Shown here: in pieces, positions 1 through 7,257 of the stretch
Layout of the letters: every line of letters begins with the position of its first letter
How positions within the stretch are numbered: the first letter of the stretch is position 1
NCBI RefSeq assembly: GCF_000295935.2
Contig: NZ_ALWO02000027.1
Span: forward strand, 1-64,000
Direction of reading: 5' to 3'
DNA: 64,000 nt
Source of the DNA: Indibacter alkaliphilus LW1
GTDB lineage: Bacteria; Bacteroidota; Bacteroidia; Cytophagales; Cyclobacteriaceae
Position numbers and translations under genes: made by a program
Notes under the pieces: model-generated
Seen by the model: the letters and a program-made list of their open reading frames with translations, nothing else
Database searches by the model: none
Told to the model about the DNA's origin: nothing

Positions 1-121
1 ATTAGATGATGCCCATGTAGGAAAAATGCAATAATCAATAGCGCTTTGGTAGACGTGATTTTTTTCATTTTTGTAACTGTTTGTTTGTCAGCTACAAAGT
101 TGGGGCAAGATGTGGAGTGGG

Positions 122-139
122 AAATTGACCTATGTTAAG
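122..139. repeat. 18-bp site, left copy, flanking the Crp/Fnr gene
   Basis: The 18 bases here are repeated without mismatch, in inverted orientation, at 803-820. The core TTGAC-CTAT-GTTAA is nearly a dyad and resembles the TTGAT-N4-ATCAA boxes of Crp/Fnr proteins. This copy sits eight bases beyond the stop codon of the regulator gene; the other copy is upstream of its start. It could be an autoregulatory operator that also serves a gene to the left of the window, or one arm of an invertible segment. Confidence 0.6.
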
Positions 140-146
140 AAGATAA

Positions 147-761
147 CTAGCGCTCCTCAAAAAGTTTTTTTCTAATTCTGCTCAGCGACTCTGGTTTGAT
201 GTTGAGATAGGATGCCAGGTATTTTAAGGGCACTTGCTCTAAATATATCGGGTACTTTTGCATCAACCTGAGATACCTTTCCTGCGCAGAATCTGTCATT
301 AGAGAAATTTCCCTTTGTTCTCTCCATATATAATACTGTTCCACAGCAGTCCTTCCAAACTTGTTGCTTTCGGGATAGTGCTGATAAAGCTGCTGCAGGA
401 AATCATGATGGATAGAAGCCAATACGCAATCTTCCAAAGCCTGAATGAAAAAGCGGGATGGCTCCTGTTGGATAAAACTGGAATAGGAACAGTTGAACTC
501 GTGCTGAAATGAAAAGTCGAAAGATTTTTCTTCTCCTTTGACCATGACATAGTGCCTGGTACAACCTGCCAACACAATGGAAAGAAAACGTTCTGTTTCT
601 CCTTCATTTAATATAAAATCTCCTTTATGGTATTTTCTGATTTTGAAACCTTGCTTGAAAACCTCCCATTGTTCATCAGTCAGAGGCAAATAATCATACA
701 GCAACTTTCTGGCTTCATTGAGATGCTTTGAGTATGCTTCTTCTGAAAGAGTTCTATCCAT
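147..761 (-). CDS. Crp/Fnr family transcriptional regulator
   Basis: Protein of 204 residues with a cyclic-nucleotide-binding-type beta-roll at about residues 30-120 and a C-terminal helix-turn-helix region ending in YLNIKPESLSRIRKKL. The recognition helix (PESLSRIRKKL) is the form common in Bacteroidota Crp/Fnr proteins, in which ligand residues are often poorly conserved, so the effector cannot be predicted. No cysteine cluster for an Fnr-type iron-sulfur centre is visible. It is a paralogue of the regulator at 46619-47257. The gene stands alone and is flanked by two identical 18-bp sites (122-139 and 803-820) that may be its own binding sites. Confidence 0.85.
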   Translation of the reverse strand: MDRTLSEEAYSKHLNEARKLLYDYLPLTDEQWEVFKQGFKIRKYHKGDFILNEGETERFLSIVLAGCTRHYVMVKGEEKSFDFSFQHEFNCSYSSFIQQEPSRFFIQALEDCVLASIHHDFLQQLYQHYPESNKFGRTAVEQYYIWREQREISLMTDSAQERYLRLMQKYPIYLEQVPLKYLASYLNIKPESLSRIRKKLFEER

Positions 762-802
762 GAGGTCTTGATGTAGAGTATGATTTTCAAGATAAGGATT
801 TA

Positions 803-820
803 CTTAACATAGGTCAATTT
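803..820. promoter_or_regulatory. 18-bp site, right copy, upstream of Crp/Fnr gene
   Basis: Exact inverse of 122-139. It lies 42 bases 5' of the regulator's start codon at 761, a sensible place for an operator overlapping its promoter. The Crp/Fnr-like shape of the core (TTGAC-N4-GTTAA) supports autoregulation. This is inference from shape and position. Confidence 0.5.
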
Positions 821-868
821 TCGTAGGCTGTTGATCCAATACCTTTGCCAAACAAACTAAACATAAAC

Positions 869-1132
869 ATGATGAAAATTCAATTTACCTTCGGCAAGTT
901 AAAAGGACTATTCAGCATTGCCTACTTATTACTTTTTGGCGGTCTCTTGAGACTGTTTTCGGGTCTCTATGATTTCTTTAAAGTACAGTCAAAGTTGGCC
1001 CTCCTAGAAAAGTTTGATTTTTTGGTTGAGAATGCCCTGTTATTTGGGCTCAACGGCTTAATCCTTTTCTTAATATTGAAGTGGATTGCAGGTAACCTGA
1101 GAGAGAAAAATTTTGAAATGAGTTTGAAATAA
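869..1132 (+). CDS. Small two-helix membrane protein, unknown
   Basis: A protein of 87 residues if translation begins at the double ATG (869/872); an upstream TTG is possible but adds only eight polar residues. Hydrophobic segments occur at about residues 12-35 and 57-75 (numbering from 869), separated by a charged loop, so it is probably an inner-membrane protein with two helices. I do not recognise a family; the general look is of the short DUF2975-like Bacteroidota membrane proteins that sit next to small regulators, but this is a weak resemblance. Its stop codon overlaps the start of the next gene (TAATG), so the two are translationally coupled. Confidence 0.6.
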   Translation: MMKIQFTFGKLKGLFSIAYLLLFGGLLRLFSGLYDFFKVQSKLALLEKFDFLVENALLFGLNGLILFLILKWIAGNLREKNFEMSLK

Positions 1133-1386
1133 TGATGCATCAAAGAGTTAAAATTATGAAACATTCGGAAAAAAATTCTGCCTATCCTTTAGTCAACTTC
1201 CTTTCCTACATATTTCTGTTCTGTGGGATAGTATTAATTTCCTTAGAAGTAGTATCGTACTTCAGGGCTGAAGAGTATTCCTTAGTAGAAGCTAGTGACA
1301 AATATTTCATCGCCATGATGATGTTTCTATGGTATTGGGGGCTTAGACATTTGAAAAAAAAATATATCAGAAAAGGAGAAAGTTAA
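1132..1386 (+). CDS. Small two-helix membrane protein, unknown
   Basis: An 84-residue protein with two hydrophobic stretches (about residues 20-42 and 58-72) followed by a lysine/arginine-rich tail (KKKYIRKGES), consistent with two membrane helices and a cytoplasmic C terminus. The start overlaps the stop of the preceding gene by one base; a second possible start lies at 1156. The pair forms a small operon transcribed away from the Crp/Fnr gene. No recognised function. It is the last gene before the putative integration scar at 1665. Confidence 0.55.
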   Translation: MMHQRVKIMKHSEKNSAYPLVNFLSYIFLFCGIVLISLEVVSYFRAEEYSLVEASDKYFIAMMMFLWYWGLRHLKKKYIRKGES

Positions 1387-1607
1387 GGGACTTGATCATA
1401 TGGCTGGGGATTGACTACCTTATATCCAGCTACGGATAAAAAATGTCCGAATAAGAACAAGGGTTGTAGTCTCTAAAAGCCCCTTTGACCAATCCAGCCA
1501 ATTCTCTAAGAAGTGAGTAATTGGCAAATCATGTTGATCCCTAATAAATAATACAAGTGTTTGTTATACTTGAAATTCTATGCATTTCATTGATATGCTA
1601 AAAACGT
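1387..1607. other. Intergenic stretch, no gene seen
   Basis: No open frame of interest and no repeat recognised. It separates the small membrane-protein operon from the tRNA-type terminator at 1608 and should belong to the original chromosome flank. Confidence 0.5.
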
Positions 1608-1641
1608 AAAAGCCTGTAAATCAAATGATTTAAAGGCTTTT
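1608..1641 (-). terminator. Terminator hairpin downstream of tRNA fragment
   Basis: AAAAGCCT at 1608-1615 pairs with AGGCTTTT at 1634-1641, and the inner AAATCA/TGATTT arms (1618-1623, 1626-1631) extend the stem. On the minus strand it ends in a run of T residues. Such hairpins usually follow tRNA genes, which fits the tRNA 3'-end fragment directly upstream at 1665-1681. A smaller hairpin (GGGTTT/AAACCC, 1646-1659) lies between them. Confidence 0.6.
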
Positions 1642-1664
1642 GATGGGGTTTGAAAACCCATTTT

Positions 1665-1681
1665 GTCGGGGTGACAGGATT
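1665..1681 (-). other. tRNA-Pro 3'-end fragment, likely attachment-site scar
   Basis: Read on the minus strand, these 17 bases end in CCTGTCACCCCGAC. From memory this is the T-stem/acceptor end of the Bacteroidota tRNA-Pro gene. The match stops inside the T loop and the remainder of a tRNA is absent. Elements that integrate into tRNA 3' ends leave such a displaced fragment at one boundary. The terminator on its low-coordinate side marks the original chromosome, so the inserted DNA should extend to the right, where the mobilization genes lie. The intact tRNA copy would be on the minus strand further right; I did not see it in the window. Confidence 0.6.
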
Positions 1682-2499
1682 ATCACCCTTTCCTGTAAAT
1701 AGCTTAATATCAATTACTTGTTTGAATAAGTTTCAAGTGGTTCACCGATTAGTTCTCACTTTTATTTATCCACAAAGTTATATAATTTAATTAAATATTT
1801 AAATTTATTTCAATAATTTTTCTTGGTATTTGATCTGTTTTTTCTTCCTCTACCAAAATAATTTTTTGCTGTCTAAGGTCATTTGCATTTTGACGTTTCA
1901 TTACTAAATTCTCAATAGGTTTTCAAGCTCATTTTTTGTTTTGAATTCTACTTATGCCATATGAAGTATTTCAATTTGTGAGCATTAAAACAGGTTCCCT
2001 TTATCTGAGAATTTCATAAGTTAAACATGTTTGGGAAAATTTTTAAGGATAATAAAGAGCCATTTGAACTAACATTCACCTGGTCGACTATTCTTCCTCA
2101 ACAGATATTTTTTTTATTTCATAGAGTGTGAAATTCCCCATTAAGGGTGTTTTTCATCATTTTTTGATAAACTACTTTTGAGTGATTCAATGATAATAAT
2201 TGCCTAAAGCGTAAATAAAATTTGATAATCCCAGTATTGACTAACTTTACTAAGATAAATATTGAATTGTTCACCCTAATACCATTCCATATTACCCTTG
2301 GCTGTATACTGCAAGAGAGGTATTCTCAAATAGGAAAATGACTCCCAATAATTTAAAACATTTGATTTAATGAACAATTAAAGGATGGCGTTTTGCGACT
2401 TCTTTTTTATTTTATAAATGCTCTGGATTGGTTTTTAATCATTAATACTATTCTTGAGTTTAGTGAAAATTTATCAAATTCCTGATTCAATTTCTATAA
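1682..2499. other. AT-rich region without intact gene
   Basis: About 800 bases of very AT-rich DNA with stop codons in all frames. It lies just inside the proposed element boundary and upstream of a decayed response-regulator gene, so it may hold further decayed coding sequence, but I could not recognise any protein remnant. Confidence 0.4.
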
Positions 2500-2816
2500 G
2501 AGGATAGTGATCCTAGAAGTCGATAAAGAGCTTAAGAAGTATTATCAATCAATTGTTGGTGTCAATTTATAAATGCATTTGAGAACTGTGATGATGCATT
2601 CCAAGTCTTAAAAAAAATAAGCCCAATTTAATTCTTCACTGAATTAACTTTTCCGGCGGAATGCTTGGAAAAGAGAATGTGCAAAACCTCAAGTCTGAAT
2701 ATCACTAGGTTGAAATTTTTATTGGTTCAGTTCATGATACTGACAAGCTTGTTTTTGAAGCTATGAGAGCTGGTAAAACAGGTTTTTTTAATGGATTAAT
2801 ACTTGCTCACACTTAA
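2500..2816 (+). pseudogene. Decayed NarL-type response regulator (receiver domain)
   Basis: Translating pieces in successive frames gives a recognisable receiver domain: RIVILEVDKELKKYYQSIVG from about 2500, AFENCDDAFQVLKKISP from about 2574, then GGMLGKENVQNLKSEYH, a TAG stop, and VEIFIGSVHDTDKLVFEAM followed by RAGKTGFF up to about 2790. These match the start, alpha-1/2, the LPGMxG loop, and the SVHDxDKxFEAxRAGAxGFL strand and helix of LuxR/NarL-family regulators. At least two frameshifts and one in-frame stop are present and the DNA-binding domain is gone, so the gene is dead. No partner kinase is recognisable. Confidence 0.75.
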
Positions 2817-2897
2817 AAATTTCCTTACCCCATTCCTGTCTACATACTGAATAATTTTTTTGTGTGATTTTAAACTTTGGTCAAAAATGATCAAGGT

Positions 2898-3116
2898 ATG
2901 AAAACAACAATCGCTCCCAAATCAGAAAATCTCCGGATGAATATTCCCGGAATAGAGCAAGTAAGATCCTATTTCAGTATAAAGGATTATTCAATAGAAG
3001 AAGCCGATCTGTTCTTCTTTTACTACCAGTCTTTGGGATGGAGAAATGAAAACGGTACTCCTTTACGGGATTGGAAATCTGCTGCCTCCAGCTGGATGTG
3101 GAACCTGGAAAACTGA
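2898..3116 (+). CDS. Small protein with replication/primase-type C-terminal motif
   Basis: A 72-residue protein starting at the ATG at 2898 (an upstream TTG at 2877 is less likely). The second half, FYYQSLGWRNENGTPLRDWK followed by SAASSWMWN, matches the segment (F-x-x-Y-x-x-x-G-W-x-x-x-x-x-x-x-x-D-W-K-x-A-x-x-x-W) found at the end of phage and element replication-initiation or primase-associated proteins. In Bacteroidota mobile elements a protein ending in this way commonly precedes the mobilization genes. Whether this is a complete small protein or the surviving 3' end of a longer primase gene cannot be told; the decayed DNA upstream favours the second. Confidence 0.5.
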   Translation: MKTTIAPKSENLRMNIPGIEQVRSYFSIKDYSIEEADLFFFYYQSLGWRNENGTPLRDWKSAASSWMWNLEN

Positions 3117-3254
3117 GACTGAAATGGAAAAAAGTCATGTGTTTTTACAATTGTCATGCCCAGGAATTGGGAAAATTGGAACTGCTGTGATGCAGTTAGC
3201 TAGATGTAGTTTTGTCTACGCCAAAACCCTCCTTCAGCTCCGAAGTCGCTTTTT

Positions 3255-3279
3255 GAAAATCCTCGGAACTCGGATTTTC
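3255..3279. other. Hairpin upstream of mobilization genes, candidate oriT component
   Basis: GAAAATCC (3255-3262) and GGATTTTC (3272-3279) form a perfect 8-bp stem with a nine-base loop, 24 bases before the relaxosome gene. Origins of transfer in Bacteroides mobilizable elements lie just upstream of the mob genes and contain such inverted repeats next to the nick site. A second short repeat (ACTGC/GCAGT, 3181-3196) is also present. No T-run follows the stem on the plus strand, so a terminator is less likely. Nick-site identity is unknown. Confidence 0.4.
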
Positions 3280-3302
3280 TGTTTACCTAAAAGAGAATAA
3301 TC

Positions 3303-3710
3303 ATGAGCATTAAAAATAGAGGACTAGCTAAAAATGCCCTGTCACGAAAGGTAGATTGCAGGATACCTGAAGAGAAATTTCAGGAACTTCAGGAGCTGAT
3401 ATCCAAAGGTCAGGGACTGACCATGAGCGAACTGGTAAGGAACATCATTTTGAATAGGAAAATCAGAATTGTCCACCATGATAACAGCCTTGACCTTATG
3501 ATGGAAAAATTGTCCCAATACTGTGCTGCAATCCAGTCCATAAGCATTCAGGTCAACCAACTTCTCAGATCCTTTTTAATCAAGGAAGGGAATACGGATA
3601 ATAAAGGGGGATTCCGGAAAATAGAAAATCTCCTTTCCCAGGTGGATTCCAATCAGAACCTACTCGAAGAACAAATTGCCAAATTCAGTAAAATATGGTT
3701 GCAAAAATAA
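3303..3710 (+). CDS. Relaxosome accessory protein, MobC/MobA-like (ribbon-helix-helix)
   Basis: A 135-residue protein. Residues about 17-52 (VDCRIPEEKFQELQELI ... MSELVRNIIL) have the pattern of a ribbon-helix-helix DNA-binding domain as in Bacteroides relaxosome proteins. The rest is predicted helical and ends in a region rich in Q, N and L. It would bind the origin of transfer and help the relaxase nick DNA. Its 3' end overlaps the relaxase gene by 16 bases, a standard arrangement for mob genes in this phylum. Confidence 0.8.
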   Translation: MSIKNRGLAKNALSRKVDCRIPEEKFQELQELISKGQGLTMSELVRNIILNRKIRIVHHDNSLDLMMEKLSQYCAAIQSISIQVNQLLRSFLIKEGNTDNKGGFRKIENLLSQVDSNQNLLEEQIAKFSKIWLQK

Positions 3711-4969
3711 CAACAGGTAAATCTCTCCGGGGTCTCATCATCTACAATGAAAAAAAGGTGAAGCTTGGAGAAGCTAAAGTGCTAATGGCAAAAGGCTTTC
3801 CAAAGGGAATGGAAAGTTCTTCCACAGATTTTAAGCTTATCAGGTTTAAGAAACTCCTGGATCTGAACAGAAGGACCAAAACAAATGCGGTACATATATC
3901 TCTGAATTTTTCCCTGAAAGATAAAATAGATGACAAGCTTCTGGCATTTATAGCCAATGAATATATGGAGCGGATAGGTTTTGGTGCCCAGCCTTGGATG
4001 GTCTACAGGCACTTTGATGCAGGACACCCACATATCCATATCGTGTCAGTGAATATTAATGAGGAAGGGAAGAGGATAGAAACGCATAATCTGGGGAAGA
4101 ACCAGTCGGAAAAGGCAAGGAAAGAACTTGAAATTGAACTGGGGCTAATAAAAGCTGAGGATCAGAAGAAGGATTATTTGCTGAGGGCACCACTGGAAAA
4201 GGCCGAATACGGTGTGGCAGAAACCAAATCCCTCATCTCCTCCATTGTGACAGAAGTATATAGGACTTACAGCTTTAGGTCTTTTGCCGCGTATAATGCT
4301 GCACTTTCACAGTTTAGAATTGAAGCCGTAAAGGCCGGTAAAACTGATGAATCAGGAAATCAGCATGGGCTGCTTTATTTTATCCTTGACAGCGAAGGCA
4401 AAAGATGCAGTGTTCCCGTTAAAGCCAGCTCCATACATTCAAGACCCACTCTATCAAAAATCCAAAAAAAGGCAGATCAGGAAAGAAAAGCCAAACCGGA
4501 TAAAGGGCTGATCAATAGGTTGGAAGCAGTTAGGAGAAGGGTGAGTGAAAATAATGGAGACCTGGAGGCTTTTATCCTGGAACTGAAAAAGAATGCCATT
4601 GGGTTAAAGACAGCCTTCAATGGGGAAGGGAGACTTTATGGCACAACCTATATAGATAACATTCATAGAAAGGTTTATAAAGGTTCAGACCTTGGAAAAG
4701 AATATACTGCTGAAGGCTTATCGCAACTGTTTCTAAATGGCCATGACAAAGAAGGGGATGAGTGGACAGACCAAAACCGGTTGGATCATTCAGAGAAACA
4801 AACTTATACCCAGAGCAAAGGTACCCTTTCCAAACCCGAAACCGAAAGTTTGGGGCCAGACCTTGAACAAATTGCTTATATGGTTTCATGGAAGATTCCT
4901 GAAGGGAACTTTGCAACGCCTGACCCATTCAGAAGGAAGAGAAGAAGGAAAAAGAAAGGACAACTTTGA
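3695..4969 (+). CDS. Relaxase/mobilization nuclease (MobB-type, VirD2-like domain)
   Basis: A 424-residue protein with an N-terminal relaxase domain. The histidine triad is clear: HPHIH at residues 111-115, preceded by HISLNFS (67-73) and a YRHFDAGHPHIH context, as in MOBP/MobA-VirD2 nucleases that nick oriT and stay covalently bound through tyrosine. Candidate tyrosines lie near the N terminus (Y17). The C terminal half is basic and ends in RRKRRRKKKGQL. It is translationally coupled to the relaxosome gene upstream and is followed one base after its stop by the coupling-protein gene. It appears intact. Confidence 0.88.
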   Translation: MVAKITTGKSLRGLIIYNEKKVKLGEAKVLMAKGFPKGMESSSTDFKLIRFKKLLDLNRRTKTNAVHISLNFSLKDKIDDKLLAFIANEYMERIGFGAQPWMVYRHFDAGHPHIHIVSVNINEEGKRIETHNLGKNQSEKARKELEIELGLIKAEDQKKDYLLRAPLEKAEYGVAETKSLISSIVTEVYRTYSFRSFAAYNAALSQFRIEAVKAGKTDESGNQHGLLYFILDSEGKRCSVPVKASSIHSRPTLSKIQKKADQERKAKPDKGLINRLEAVRRRVSENNGDLEAFILELKKNAIGLKTAFNGEGRLYGTTYIDNIHRKVYKGSDLGKEYTAEGLSQLFLNGHDKEGDEWTDQNRLDHSEKQTYTQSKGTLSKPETESLGPDLEQIAYMVSWKIPEGNFATPDPFRRKRRRKKKGQL

Positions 4970-4970
4970 C

Positions 4971-6953
4971 ATGGCCACCGCAGACAATCAGGATGCATTG
5001 AGGAAAATACTGGAACTGACTAGAAAGTCTAGCTTAATTTTGTTGGTGCTGCACCTCTATGTAACATGCAGGGGGTTTTTTGCCTCCCTACAACTTGAAC
5101 ATCCCATATTTGATGCTTTGCTCCAAAAAGCGGCCTTGACGGGTATATTTATACCTCCTTTTGATGCGAAGTTTTTTTCCTTTGTCCTTTTACTGATTTC
5201 CATATTGGGAGTTCAGGGAAAGAAGTCTACAAAGCTAAAAGCATGGGTGCCCTTACTGCTTTTGATGGTAGGAGTGATGCTTTATTGGAGTGGAGAATTG
5301 GTTTACAGCACAGCTTTGGAAGCTGACATAAAGCACATGCTCTACATAATAGTGACAGTGGGTGCTTACCTAATGGTCCTTGCCGGGGCAACGCTTCTGA
5401 CAAGATACCTCAATGGATATTTTGAACCGGATGTGTTCAATAAAATCAATGAAACATTCCCACAGGAAGAACGAAAGCTTGTCAGTGAATATTCAGTAAA
5501 CCTTCCTGCTGTTTACAAACTGGCAGGGAAGGTGAGGAAGAGTTGGATAAACTTTATCAATCCATTCAGGGCCATCTTGGTTGTGGGTACTCCTGGTTCT
5601 GGGAAAAGTTACTTTGTCATCAGGCACATCATCACCCAGCATATAGCCAAAGGCTTCTCTATGTTTATATATGATTTCAAGTATGATGACCTGTCCAGAA
5701 TTGCTTACAATGCCCTTCTAAGAAACAAAGGAGCTTATAATATTTTGCCGAAGTTCTATACCATCAATTTCGATGACCTGAACAGGAGCCACAGGTGCAA
5801 TCCCTTGGAGCCATCTACTATGTTGGATATCACCGATGCGTCTGAATCTTCCAGGACCATTATGCTGGGCCTGAACCGGGAATGGATTAAAAAACAGGGT
5901 GATTTCTTTGTGGAGTCTCCCATTAATTTTCTTACGGCCGTGATGTGGTTCTTGAAAAAGTACCAGGGAGGTATCTATTGTACACTCCCTCATGTAATTG
6001 AGATGATGCAGGTAGATTACAACAGACTTTTTTCGGTGTTAAGAACTGAGCCTGAAATTGAAGTGTTGATCAACCCGTTCGTGTCTGCCTACCTTCAAGG
6101 TGCTGCCGAGCAGCTGGAAGGACAAATTGCCAGTGCCAAAATCACCATGGCAAGGCTTTCTTCTCCCCAATTGTACTATGTATTATCTGCCAGCGAATTC
6201 ACCCTTGATGTCAACAATCCTATTGATCCCAAAATTGTCTGCATGGGAAATAATCCCCAAAAACAGCAGGTCTATGGGGCAGTGCTCTCGCTGTATATCT
6301 CAAGGATAACCAAGCTGGTCAACAGAAAGGGGATGATGAAATCCAGTCTGATTTTTGATGAATTTCCTACGATCTACTTCAATGGCATTGACAGCCTGAT
6401 TGCTACTGCCAGAAGTAACAAAGTGGCCACTACGCTTGGGGTACAGGACTATTCCCAACTCAAAAAAGACTATGGAAGGGAGCAGGCAGAAGTGATCATG
6501 AACACTGTGGGAAATATCATTTCAGGGCAGGTGCTCGGGGAAACAGCCAAGCAGCTTTCAGACAGGTTTGGAAAGATTGTACAGAAAAGGCAGAGTCTCT
6601 CCATCAACAGCAATGATACTTCTATCAGCCATTCCAAACAGCTGGATCTGGCAGTTCCACCATCTACAATTGCAACATTGAGCTCCGGGGAGTTTGTTGG
6701 CTTGGTGGCGGATAACCCGGATCAGGAAATAGAGCTGAAGCGCTTTCATGCCAAGATTATCAATGACCATAAAGCAATAGCCTTGGAGGAAAAGGGATAC
6801 CAAGAGATCCCAAAAGCCCGTGATATTCAGGAATGGGAGGTTATGGAAAATTACCAGATCATCAAGTCCCAGATAGCGGAACTCATTGAAAAAGAATTGG
6901 AAAGGATGATGGACAATCCCGGATTGGCTTCACTGATTATTCAGAAGGCTTGA
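4971..6953 (+). CDS. Conjugative coupling protein, TraG/VirD4-like (MobC)
   Basis: A 660-residue protein from the ATG at 4971; the frame is open further upstream but those codons overlap the relaxase gene and encode nothing family-like. Four hydrophobic segments occupy about residues 17-150. A Walker A motif GTPGSGKS lies near residue 205, and the Walker B-like LIFDEFPT near 458 is followed by TARSNKVATTLGVQDYSQL, the TraM-recognition/TraG signature. It would be the hexameric inner-membrane ATPase that passes the relaxase-DNA complex to a type IV secretion channel. No channel genes are present, so the element is mobilizable and depends on a helper. Confidence 0.88.
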   Translation: MATADNQDALRKILELTRKSSLILLVLHLYVTCRGFFASLQLEHPIFDALLQKAALTGIFIPPFDAKFFSFVLLLISILGVQGKKSTKLKAWVPLLLLMVGVMLYWSGELVYSTALEADIKHMLYIIVTVGAYLMVLAGATLLTRYLNGYFEPDVFNKINETFPQEERKLVSEYSVNLPAVYKLAGKVRKSWINFINPFRAILVVGTPGSGKSYFVIRHIITQHIAKGFSMFIYDFKYDDLSRIAYNALLRNKGAYNILPKFYTINFDDLNRSHRCNPLEPSTMLDITDASESSRTIMLGLNREWIKKQGDFFVESPINFLTAVMWFLKKYQGGIYCTLPHVIEMMQVDYNRLFSVLRTEPEIEVLINPFVSAYLQGAAEQLEGQIASAKITMARLSSPQLYYVLSASEFTLDVNNPIDPKIVCMGNNPQKQQVYGAVLSLYISRITKLVNRKGMMKSSLIFDEFPTIYFNGIDSLIATARSNKVATTLGVQDYSQLKKDYGREQAEVIMNTVGNIISGQVLGETAKQLSDRFGKIVQKRQSLSINSNDTSISHSKQLDLAVPPSTIATLSSGEFVGLVADNPDQEIELKRFHAKIINDHKAIALEEKGYQEIPKARDIQEWEVMENYQIIKSQIAELIEKELERMMDNPGLASLIIQKA

Positions 6954-7257
6954 TCAAAGATTATTTTGCTTTTGTGTTTTGAAACCGGCATTTTTTAATT
7001 CATAAAAACAGATTCATTGTAGAAAAAATAGAGCTGTGTTCTTTGTTTGCGAAATGCGAACAGGAGCATAAACTATAATTGATTTGATTTTTATTTCTAT
7101 TCCATTTTTCAGCCAAAATAGGTTTTTGAATCCCACACAGGCCAAGAGACTACGGCATAAAGCCACGATGTTTTTTATTCCGTTTCCTCTTGCCTTCAGT
7201 GTGTGCAAAAACCTGAGGATGCTTCATAATTCAATCTTTCACCAAAACGAAAATGTT
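6954..7257. other. Intergenic region upstream of antirestriction gene
   Basis: The reading frame of the next gene is open back to 7084 but the extension lacks family similarity and an ATG at the right place, so I treat this as untranslated leader. A short direct repeat TGCGAA-A-TGCGAA occurs at 7048-7060. Nothing else was recognised. Confidence 0.4.

Noticed and set aside
1682-2499. Possible decayed histidine kinase upstream of the response-regulator relic
   Set aside because: I could not align any stretch to a kinase motif in any frame, so only the response regulator is reported.
3046-3300. 84-codon plus-strand open frame before the mob genes
   Set aside because: It overlaps the end of the primase-like gene, has no family similarity, and ends in the hairpin region that looks like oriT.
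4737-4970. 78-codon N-terminal extension of the coupling protein
   Set aside because: It lies entirely within the relaxase gene in another frame, is unlike any coupling protein, and a proper ATG follows directly after the relaxase stop.
7084-7257. Upstream extension of the ArdC gene
   Set aside because: It requires a TTG start and adds residues with no similarity to the ArdC N terminus, while the ATG at 7258 gives the family's normal start.
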